DNA of 64,000 nucleotides, taken from NCBI GenBank assembly GCA_965216205.1, contig OZ244139.1:2914001-2978000 (forward strand), in the 5' to 3' direction. This stretch comes from CADEDH01 sp965216205. GTDB lineage: Bacteria; Actinomycetota; Acidimicrobiia; Acidimicrobiales; SZUA-35. The notes under the pieces are model-generated. The model ran no database searches, was not told where the DNA came from, and saw nothing but the letters and a program-made list of their open reading frames with translations. This document shows, piece after piece, positions 57,437-64,000 of this stretch. The first letter of the stretch is position 1, and each line of letters begins with the position of its first letter. A program made the translations under genes and the position numbers.

Positions 57437-59032
57437 ATGGCAGACCGGATGAGCTTCTGGGCGTGGGGACTCGAATCCGAGGAACCGACCGACGCCGCTC
57501 GCCAGCAGATGGCCAAGCAGCTCTCCGAGCGCTACGGCGTCGCCGTGGAAGCGAAGCCGATCCCCGATCTGGCCGACGCCGAGCTCCGTCCGCCGCGGGT
57601 CGAGCCGCCTGACGAGCTCGCCGCGTTCTGCTTCACCGACACCTACGAACGGGCCCGCCACGCCGGCGGTGCCCACTTCACCGACCGGACCCGGGCGTTC
57701 AACCTCGACTTCCCGAACCCGCCGGACGTCGTCGCCCACCCCCGGAACGAGGCCGAGCTCGAGGCGGTGCTCGAGTGGTGCCACAACGGCGAGCACGCAG
57801 TCGTCCCGTTCGGCGCCGGTTCGTCGGTGGTGTGGGGCGTCGACCCGCCGGAGACCCCGACGTCGGTCGTCATCGCCATGGACCGCTTCGACCAGGTGCT
57901 CGAGATCGACGAGACGTCGCGAGCCGCCAGGATCCAGGCCGGCATCTACGGGCCTGCCCTCGAGGCCCAGTTGAAGCCGTCGGGTCACACGTTGCGTCAC
58001 TTCCCGCAGTCGTTCAGGTTCTCGACGCTCGGCGGCTGGATCGCGACCCGTTCCGGCGGCCACTACGCGACGAACCACACCCACATCGACGACTTCGTCG
58101 AGTCGGTGCGGATGCTCACGCCGGCGGGGTGGTGGGAGTCGCGCCGCCTTCCGGGGAGCGGGGCCGGACCGAGCCCCGACCGGATGGTGATCGGGAGCGA
58201 AGGCATCCTCGGGATCATCACCGAGGCGTGGATGCGGATCCAGGACCGACCGAGGTTCCGGGCCACGGCCGGCGTGGTCTTCGACTCTTGGGCAGCGGGC
58301 ACCGACGCCGTTCGCCAGGTGGTGCAGGCCAAGCTCTGGCCCGCGAACCTCCGGATCCTGGATCCCGACGAGGCACAACGGGCGGCCGGGCTCGACGGGG
58401 CCCAGGCGCTCGTGATCATCGCGTTCGAGTCAGCCGAGCTGTCACAGGCCGCCAACATCCGGGCTGCGGTGGAGATCGCCCGCGGCGCCGGCGGCACGAT
58501 CGACGACGACAACATCCTCATCGACGACGGCACCGGCAACCCGACCGGTCACGAGGGAGCGGTGGGGGAGTGGCGCCGCAGCTTCATCGGTGTCGATCCC
58601 GGCACCGCCACGAGCATGGGCCTCCTCGCCGACACGTTCGAGACGGCGATCACGTGGGACCGGTGGCCGGAGTTCGACGCCACGGTGCGGGAGGCGATGG
58701 GCAAGGTCCTCGGGGAGGTGTGCAAGCAGGGCGAGCTGAGCTGCCGGTTCACCCACGTCTATCCGGACGGCCCGGCCCCGTACTACACGTGGTCGGGCAT
58801 GGGCCGGCCGGGGTCCGAGATCTCGATGTGGCAGGAGGTGAAGGACGCCGCCAACGAGGTGGTCATCGCCGCCGGTGGTACGTCGACCCATCATCACGCC
58901 GTCGGCAAGATGCACCGGCCGAACGCCTACGACGTGCAGCGCCCGGATCTCTTCGCCGACTCGCTCCGGGCGGTCAAGCGCACCCTCGACCCGAACGGCA
59001 TCCTCAACCCCGGCGTCCTGATCGACCCCTAG
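57437..59032 (+). CDS. FAD-linked oxidase related to alkyl-DHAP synthase
   Basis: A 531-residue flavoprotein of the VAO/PCMH class. The FAD-binding domain contains HAVVPFGAGSSVVWGV, HFPQSFRFSTLGGWIATRSGGHYATNHTHIDDFVESVRMLTP and GSEGILGIITEA. The cap domain ends in STHHHAVGKMH, the His-rich active-site motif of alkylglycerone-phosphate synthase, followed by LKRTLDPNGILNPGVL-like sequence. Ether-lipid formation or oxidation of a related hydroxy compound is possible. AGCAGGACG precedes ATG 57437. It is 71 bp after the IspD-like gene. Confidence 0.85.
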   Translation: MADRMSFWAWGLESEEPTDAARQQMAKQLSERYGVAVEAKPIPDLADAELRPPRVEPPDELAAFCFTDTYERARHAGGAHFTDRTRAFNLDFPNPPDVVAHPRNEAELEAVLEWCHNGEHAVVPFGAGSSVVWGVDPPETPTSVVIAMDRFDQVLEIDETSRAARIQAGIYGPALEAQLKPSGHTLRHFPQSFRFSTLGGWIATRSGGHYATNHTHIDDFVESVRMLTPAGWWESRRLPGSGAGPSPDRMVIGSEGILGIITEAWMRIQDRPRFRATAGVVFDSWAAGTDAVRQVVQAKLWPANLRILDPDEAQRAAGLDGAQALVIIAFESAELSQAANIRAAVEIARGAGGTIDDDNILIDDGTGNPTGHEGAVGEWRRSFIGVDPGTATSMGLLADTFETAITWDRWPEFDATVREAMGKVLGEVCKQGELSCRFTHVYPDGPAPYYTWSGMGRPGSEISMWQEVKDAANEVVIAAGGTSTHHHAVGKMHRPNAYDVQRPDLFADSLRAVKRTLDPNGILNPGVLIDP

Positions 59033-59056
59033 TCAGCCCCAGCACCGGCGACCACC

Positions 59057-59110
59057 CCGAAATTCGTGGACCTTGCAGCGGCTCACCGCTGCAAACCCCT
59101 CAAATTTCGG
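59057..59110. repeat. Palindromic element (AAATTTG type), copy 2
   Basis: Left arm 59057-59081 (CCGAAATTCG...TTGCAGCGG) and right arm 59086-59110 (CCGCTGCAAACCCC...AAATTTCGG) pair over the outer 8 and inner 9 bases with an internal mismatch zone. It shares the GCAGCGG/CCGCTGC core and AAATTTC ends with copy 1 at 55008-55056. It lies between convergent genes in the 149-bp gap 59033-59181. Confidence 0.85.
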
Positions 59111-59181
59111 CGAGGTTTCAGACATAAGCGTCATTATGCAGCACTTGGGGTTGCGTTCGACTCTCCTCGCCCGTGGCCATC

Positions 59182-61665
59182 TCAGCTCCCGGGCTGGGCA
59201 TCGAGGGCACGCAACGTGGCCACGGCGAACGCCGCCGTCTGGCTGAGCGACCGGCCGGCCCCGATCCGTCGGTCCGAGTCGTAGGCTTCGTCACCGAGGG
59301 CGGAGCGGGCTGCTCGCTCCGCTTCGTCGAGTCGATCGGCCTCTTCGCCGAACGTGGGGCTGATGGTGGAGGCGGATAGTCCACCGAGGACCTGGGCGGC
59401 GCTGCTCCACTCCTCCAGCCTGATGAGCAGGGACGGAAGGTTCCGCAATGTCGTCAGGAGGTGGGTGGTGTTCCCCTGGTCGGCAAGTCGCTCGATGGTT
59501 GCAGCCAGCGGGCCGATGGCGTCGTGGGCTTGGCCGGTCCTGGTCCGCAACGATGCCGCTGCGACATGGGCCACCCCGCTGAGAAAATGACCGTCGACCG
59601 ATTCGGTGAGCTCGATCGCAGCGTCCAGCTCTTCCAGTGCTGCCTTCGGATCGGAGTCGAGCAGCACTTCTCCTCGTGCGTAGGCCAACCATCCCCAGGC
59701 GACAGGAGGTGATCCCGCCAGAGGCTCCGCCGGGATCACCTCGAGCGCCTCGTCCCTGCGTCCGAGATAGGCAAGCGGTAGCGCCAAGCTGGCCTTGGCC
59801 ACAGCCCGCTCGATTCGGGAGCCATGGTCTCGAGTCAGCTCGTCCTGGAGCCTCGCGAAGGCCAGTGACTCCTCCAGGTCACCGGTGTACAGGTGAATGT
59901 CGGCCATCGTCCCGTAGGCCCCGCGGACGACGGATGGATCGCTGGCCGATGCGATGGCCCGCTCGGCCCACCGTCGTCCATCCTCGATCCGGCCTACGAG
60001 GGTGAGGCCCAGCGCGATCTCACCGTAGAGCCGGGCCACCTGATCGTCGTTCGAGTCGACGACCTCGGCCAGCGCCAGCGACCAGTCGAAAACCTCCAGT
60101 CGTAGCTGCTGAAAGGCCGGTTGGAAGAGTGCGAAGGAGATTCGCATCGCCAGCGATGGCTCGTGCTGCCGGGCCCATCGGTGGGCCGATCGCAGCTCGT
60201 CGAAGATCGCGTCGATCCGGACGATGGCGTCGGATTGGTCGACGGAGTCGTAGGACTCGGCTGCCTCCTCCCCCGCTTCGGTGAACCACCGTGCATGGCG
60301 GCGGCGAACGGTCTCCAGTCGGCCGTCCTCGCCGAGACGTTCGCGACCGAACTGGCGCACCGTTTCCAGCGACCCGTAGCGGGCCCGGGCATCCGGCGTG
60401 GTGTCGACGGTGACGAGCGACCGCTCGGCCAGGGCGCTCACCGCGCCGACGGGATCCGGGTCGTCCATGACCGCCGGCAGATCACTCGATTCGACAGGAC
60501 CAGCAAAGACCGAGAAGTCGGCCAGCGACGATCGCAGGTTCGGTGTGAGCAGTGCTTCTGACCACGCCAGCATGGCTCGTAGCGTGCTGTGCCGCTCCGG
60601 CACCCCTCGGGGGCCGGAGCGGAGCGAGCCGACGTTCCGCTCGACCTCGCTGAGCAGATCCGCCAGGCCGATCGTGGCCAGACGGGCAGCCGCCATCTCC
60701 AGCGCCAGCGGCATGCCATCGAGGTGGGACACGGTTGCATGGACCCGGTGATCGGTCGGTTCGAGGAGGACGGCGACATCTCGGGCCCGCTCCACGAACA
60801 ACTTGATCGCCGGGGCATTGGCCCCGACGGTGGACAACGGTGCCAGCGACCATCGCAGCTCGCCGGGCACGCCAAGTGGCTCTCGGCTGGTGGTCACGAC
60901 GTGGAGCTCCTCACCGCCAGCCAGAAGAGCCGGCACCTCAGCAGCAACGGCGTCGATCACGTGCTCGCAGTTGTCGATGACCAGCAGGGCATCGACGGCG
61001 CCGAGACCATCGTTGGCACCGAGGTCCACCTCACTGCGGCCGAGCGCCCGGCGGATGGCCGGGCCGACCGCTTCCGGGTCGCTGATGCGAGCCAGCTCGA
61101 CGATACGGGTGCCGAGCACATGCCGCTCAGCGACCGCTCGACCGACCTCGGTCGCCAGGCGGGTCTTGCCGACACCGCCCGGCCCGACGATCGTGATGAG
61201 TCGCCGCTCGGAGGTCAGCTCTGCCAGGCGGTCGATCTCCGCTTCGAGCCCGATCGAGGGGGTCGGCGGCTGGGGCGGGATGCGTCGCTGCCCTCGATCC
61301 CGTCGTTCGCCGCTGGCCGGGGCGAGGACGGTGGTGGCGGTCTGCGCTGGCGTCGTGGGTTGGGGGGTCGGTGATGCCACGAAGCGGTAGCCGCGGCCTC
61401 GTACGTTCTTCACGACGCGTTGGGTCCGCCCGTCGTCGCCGGTGACCTTCCGTATCTCCTTGATCCGGGTGGTGAGGGCTGACTCCGACACGAACTGGTC
61501 GCCCCACACCTCATCGAGCAGCTCCTCCTTGGGAACCACCCGGTCCCGATGGGCGACGAGGTAGGTGAGCAGGTCGAAAGCCTGCGGTTCCAAGTGCTGG
61601 ATCTCGCCGGCGAGGCGAACTTCCCGAGCATCGACGTCGAGGCTCACCGGCCCGAATCGCAGCAT
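59182..61665 (-). CDS. AfsR-like transcriptional regulator with NB-ARC-type ATPase and TPR repeats
   Basis: An 827-residue regulator. Residues ~1-95 are an OmpR-type winged helix (HLEPQAFDLLTYLVAHRDRVVPKEELLDEVWGD...KNVRGRGYRFVA). Residues ~135-400 are an ATPase: GPGGVGKTRLATEV (Walker A), ALLVIDNCEHVID (Walker B) and VTTSREPLGVPGE, then GMPLALEMAAARL. The C-terminal 350 residues are helical repeats of TPR type. The family activates adjacent biosynthetic or metabolic genes. ATG 61665 was chosen; an ATG at 61752 is in frame. It is divergent from the methyltransferase operon, its likely target. Confidence 0.88.
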   Translation of the reverse strand: MLRFGPVSLDVDAREVRLAGEIQHLEPQAFDLLTYLVAHRDRVVPKEELLDEVWGDQFVSESALTTRIKEIRKVTGDDGRTQRVVKNVRGRGYRFVASPTPQPTTPAQTATTVLAPASGERRDRGQRRIPPQPPTPSIGLEAEIDRLAELTSERRLITIVGPGGVGKTRLATEVGRAVAERHVLGTRIVELARISDPEAVGPAIRRALGRSEVDLGANDGLGAVDALLVIDNCEHVIDAVAAEVPALLAGGEELHVVTTSREPLGVPGELRWSLAPLSTVGANAPAIKLFVERARDVAVLLEPTDHRVHATVSHLDGMPLALEMAAARLATIGLADLLSEVERNVGSLRSGPRGVPERHSTLRAMLAWSEALLTPNLRSSLADFSVFAGPVESSDLPAVMDDPDPVGAVSALAERSLVTVDTTPDARARYGSLETVRQFGRERLGEDGRLETVRRRHARWFTEAGEEAAESYDSVDQSDAIVRIDAIFDELRSAHRWARQHEPSLAMRISFALFQPAFQQLRLEVFDWSLALAEVVDSNDDQVARLYGEIALGLTLVGRIEDGRRWAERAIASASDPSVVRGAYGTMADIHLYTGDLEESLAFARLQDELTRDHGSRIERAVAKASLALPLAYLGRRDEALEVIPAEPLAGSPPVAWGWLAYARGEVLLDSDPKAALEELDAAIELTESVDGHFLSGVAHVAAASLRTRTGQAHDAIGPLAATIERLADQGNTTHLLTTLRNLPSLLIRLEEWSSAAQVLGGLSASTISPTFGEEADRLDEAERAARSALGDEAYDSDRRIGAGRSLSQTAAFAVATLRALDAQPGS

Positions 61666-61819
61666 CAGCCCATTCAAGCAGAGCCAACGATTCGGCGTTC
61701 GCTGTGAGGCGGGCCGACGAGTGTCCCCATGCAACCTCCAGACAGTCTCCAAGCTCCTCAGCTACCGAGCACCCACGGTGGAGGAGCACAACGGAACCAA
61801 CCCCGAAAGTGAGCCGGAC

Positions 61820-62929
61820 ATGTCGATCACCGATGCACCCCAACCCTCGAGCGACGTCCCGTCGGACGACGCGATCGGCGCCTTCGCCGATCGGATCTTC
61901 AGCGACCTCCTCGGTGCCATGAGCACTTACACCACCACGATGGGCGTGACGCTCGGGTGGTACGAGGCGCTGGCGGGTGCCGACTCGTTGACCTCGACCG
62001 AGCTGGCATCGGCCACCGAGACCGACGAGCGCTACGCCCGGGAGTGGCTCGAACAGCAGACCGTGAGCGGCTACCTCTCCGTGACCGACGCCACCGCCGC
62101 ACCGTCCGATCGCCGGTACTCGATCGCCCCCGAGGTGGCCGAGCTCCTCACCAACCGATCGAGCCTCGCCTACATGGCGCCGTTCCCCGGCCTGTTGACG
62201 TCGGTCGGCCACAACCTCCCCCAGCTGATCGAGGCGTTCCGTACCGGCGCCGGCTTCGGCTGGCACCAGCACGGCGACGGCGCTCGATGCGGCCAGGCCG
62301 AAGCCAACCGGCCCATGTTCCTCAACCTCCTCGGCCAGGACTACCTCGCATCGCTACCAACGGTCGACGCCGCTCTGCGCAACGGCGGCACGGTGGCCGA
62401 TGTCGGCTGCGGGCTCGGCTGGTCGTCGATCGGCATCGCCCAGGCCTATCCCGAGGCCCGAGTCGACGGCTACGACATCGATGGTCCATCGGTCGACCGA
62501 GCCCGGATCCACGCCGCCGAAGCCGGCGTCGGTGACCGGGTCCGGTTCCACACCATCGACGTGGCCGAGCTCGAAGCCAGTGGCTACGACGTGGTGCTGG
62601 CCCTCGAGTGCATCCACGACATGCCCGACCCGGTGTCGGTCCTCGGAGCCATGAGGAACATCGTGAAGCCCGGCGGCACCGTGATCGTCATGGACGAGCG
62701 GGTCGGCGAGCACTTCACCGGCGAACCCGACCCGATCGAGCAGTTCATGTACGGCTTCAGCCTGCTCTGCTGCCTCGCCGACGGACGCAACGCCCCCGAA
62801 TCGGTGGCCACCGGCACCGTCATGCGCCCAGCGACGCTCGAGCGCTACGCCACCGACGCCGGATTCGCCTCCGTCGAAGCGCTCGACATCGACAACGACT
62901 TCTTCCGCTTCTACCGCCTCGCCCGCTAG
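61820..62929 (+). CDS. Winged-helix class I methyltransferase (Rv2258c-like)
   Basis: A 369-residue protein. An N-terminal winged-helix dimerisation domain (ELASATETDERYAREWLEQQTVSGYLSV, about 62-90) precedes the SAM domain: VADVGCGLGWSSIGIAQAYP (about 195-214), VDGYDIDGPSVDRAR, DVVLALECIHDMPDPVSVL and IVKPGGTVIVMDERV. The layout resembles mycobacterial Rv2258c. The substrate is unknown. ATG 61820 follows AGTGAGCCGGAC, a weak ribosome binding site. First gene of the operon controlled, by inference, by the divergent AfsR-like protein. Confidence 0.86.
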   Translation: MSITDAPQPSSDVPSDDAIGAFADRIFSDLLGAMSTYTTTMGVTLGWYEALAGADSLTSTELASATETDERYAREWLEQQTVSGYLSVTDATAAPSDRRYSIAPEVAELLTNRSSLAYMAPFPGLLTSVGHNLPQLIEAFRTGAGFGWHQHGDGARCGQAEANRPMFLNLLGQDYLASLPTVDAALRNGGTVADVGCGLGWSSIGIAQAYPEARVDGYDIDGPSVDRARIHAAEAGVGDRVRFHTIDVAELEASGYDVVLALECIHDMPDPVSVLGAMRNIVKPGGTVIVMDERVGEHFTGEPDPIEQFMYGFSLLCCLADGRNAPESVATGTVMRPATLERYATDAGFASVEALDIDNDFFRFYRLAR

Positions 62930-62985
62930 GTCCTTCGGGGCCCACCAACTCAGAAGGCTCCAACAACTCGTAAGGAATCCAACCC

Positions 62986-63663
62986 ATGACCACCTCCCCG
63001 ATCCTCGGCTCGGTCGACCCCACCGCCAGCACGTTCGACAACGGAGCAAGAGGCCGCTTCAACGCCTGGTTCTTCACCGCCTTCGACCGCTACATCAACT
63101 TCATCACCCGTGAGCACAAGGGCACGGCGTTCGCCGACATCCGCCGAGGCGACGTCGTCGAACTCGGGCCAGGTGTCGGGGCCAACCTCTCCTACGTCCC
63201 CGCCGGCGGTCGGCTGTTGGCCATCGAGCCGAACGAGGCGATGCACCCGCGCCTGATCGAACGGGCCGCTGAACGCGGACTCCAGCTCGAGCTGATCAAG
63301 GCATCAGCCGAGACGATCCCGCTCCCCGACTCATCGGTCGACGAGGTCATCTGCTCGCTCGTGCTCTGCACCGTGAACGACCCGGCGGCCACGGTCGCCG
63401 AGGTGCTGCGGATCCTGCGGCCCGGCGGCAGCTTCCGGTTCGTCGAGCACGTGGTGGCCCATCCAGCCTCGCCCCGCCGCTGGATCCAGGCCACGATCGC
63501 CAAACCGTGGGCCTGGATCTTCGAGGGGTGCCAACTGTGCCGGGACACCGGTCACCTCGTCGAGCACGCCGGCTTCAGCCAGGCCACCGTCGACCGGCAC
63601 CGTCTCCGGCAGTCGGTCTTCTTCCCCGTCAACTCCGCCATCTCTGGAATCGCGGTCAAATGA
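62986..63663 (+). CDS. Class I SAM-dependent methyltransferase (METTL7-like)
   Basis: A 225-residue methyltransferase. The SAM loop is VVELGPGVGANLSYV, the acidic contact in LLAIEPNEAMHPRL, then VDEVICSLVLCTVNDPAATVAEVLRILRPGGSFRFVEHV. The end GCQLCRDTGHLVEHAGFSQATVDR is typical of METTL7-like enzymes, many of which methylate lipids or small thiols. TCGTAAGGAA provides a ribosome binding site. Its stop overlaps the next ATG (ATGA), coupling it to the dioxygenase. Substrate unknown. Confidence 0.87.
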   Translation: MTTSPILGSVDPTASTFDNGARGRFNAWFFTAFDRYINFITREHKGTAFADIRRGDVVELGPGVGANLSYVPAGGRLLAIEPNEAMHPRLIERAAERGLQLELIKASAETIPLPDSSVDEVICSLVLCTVNDPAATVAEVLRILRPGGSFRFVEHVVAHPASPRRWIQATIAKPWAWIFEGCQLCRDTGHLVEHAGFSQATVDRHRLRQSVFFPVNSAISGIAVK

Positions 63664-64000
63664 CCGCGCCCACCATCCCGAGACTCGGCGCGGACGCCGA
63701 CCCCGCATCCCTGGTCGCCGCCGTCGACGATGCCGGTGCGGTGATCATCGAAGACTTCCTCACCACGGCTCGACTGGACGCGCTGACCACCGAGGTCCAG
63801 CCCCACATCGACCGAGCCGATCCCGACACCGAGCACGTGAACGATGTGCTCCAGACCTTCTATCGTCGGGTCAGGAACGTCACCGGACTGGCCGGCAAAT
63901 CGACGACGTTCGTCGATTCCGTACTGCTCAATCCCCTCCTGCTGGCCGCAGCTGATGCGATCCTCGGCCCCAACTGTGCCGACTACACCCTCAACGTCGC
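63660..64000 (+). CDS. Phytanoyl-CoA dioxygenase family protein (start only)
   Basis: The first 113 residues of a PhyH-type Fe(II)/2-oxoglutarate oxygenase. GAVIIEDFLTTARLDALTTEVQPHID is the classic N-terminal helix-strand segment, and RVRNVTGLAGKSTTFVDSVLLNPLLLAAADAILGPNCADYTLNV leads toward the first iron-binding motif, which lies beyond the window. Such enzymes hydroxylate lipids or natural products. It is coupled to the upstream methyltransferase by an ATGA overlap. The catalytic HxD and the end are not visible. Confidence 0.85.
   Translation, partial: MTAPTIPRLGADADPASLVAAVDDAGAVIIEDFLTTARLDALTTEVQPHIDRADPDTEHVNDVLQTFYRRVRNVTGLAGKSTTFVDSVLLNPLLLAAADAILGPNCADYTLNV

Noticed and set aside
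1..64000. tRNA, rRNA and insertion-sequence genes
   Set aside because: No cloverleaf-like sequence, rRNA-like stretch or transposase motif was noticed in the intergenic regions; a covariance search would be needed to exclude short RNAs fully.

Overview
The window is about 70% G+C, densely packed with genes and almost free of mobile DNA. The gene content points to a high-GC actinobacterium. It includes a fused CofG-CofH F420 synthase (FbiC), mycothione reductase, two F420-type luciferase-like oxidoreductases, a DUF3151 gene, a sortase paired with a DUF4397 protein, and many GTG starts preceded closely by TAnnnT boxes (probable leaderless transcripts). The mixture, including a TtuA-like tRNA thiolase, suggests the class Acidimicrobiia, but that placement is inference. 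No rRNA, tRNA, CRISPR array, transposase or prophage was recognised.

Bases 1-18.7k: the 3' end of gltD, a DUF4388 gene, an SRPBCC-ArsR pair divergent from clpP across an operator-rich promoter, a nitroreductase, a four-copy 61-bp hairpin repeat, small metabolic genes (hydrolase, crotonase, gamma-glutamyltransferase-like, glycerophosphodiesterase, SirB1-like, flavin reductase), a triple OmpA-like membrane protein, an acyl-CoA dehydrogenase, a histidine phosphatase, the run pyk-patatin-DUF3151-mobA, and rnd (RNase D). Bases 18.7-32k: a Cys-cluster protein with a ClC channel, the HxlR-fbiC-LOG operon, a membrane-anchored CBM6-like protein, a second hairpin-repeat cluster, and an operon FIST-tkt-tal (transketolase and transaldolase with a FIST sensor protein).

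Bases 32-43k: TetR, a PBP4-type carboxypeptidase and a LON-domain protein. A long plus-strand operon follows: three small membrane or basic proteins, a ThiS/TtuB-like protein, a TtuA-like thiolase and TrmI, the last two acting on the tRNA T-loop. Then come an acyl-CoA dehydrogenase, a LytR_C protein, a Nudix hydrolase, coaA, and a lipoprotein made of four Cys-paired repeats. Bases 43-54k: F420-dependent and NAD(P)-dependent oxidoreductases, DUF983, mtr, a PAS plus degenerate GGDEF protein, a Gfo/Idh oxidoreductase, a J-domain protein, two divergent excisionase-like HTH genes, and a prepilin-peptidase-like membrane protein.

Bases 53-64k: a DUF4397 secreted protein with a lipoprotein-type sortase, dinB under a near-perfect SOS box, an IspD-like protein with altered active-site residues, an alkyl-DHAP-synthase-like FAD oxidase, and finally an AfsR-like ATPase regulator divergent from a methyltransferase-methyltransferase-phytanoyl-CoA-dioxygenase operon that runs off the window. 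Four kinds of palindromic intergenic elements occur (61-bp tandem hairpins, TTCTGGCGG hairpins, an AAATTTG...GCAGCGG element present twice, and a 14-bp-stem hairpin). The F420, mycothiol, CoA and pentose-phosphate genes are core metabolism. The T-loop modification operon, the repeat lipoprotein, the AfsR-methyltransferase locus and the palindromes are the less ordinary parts.
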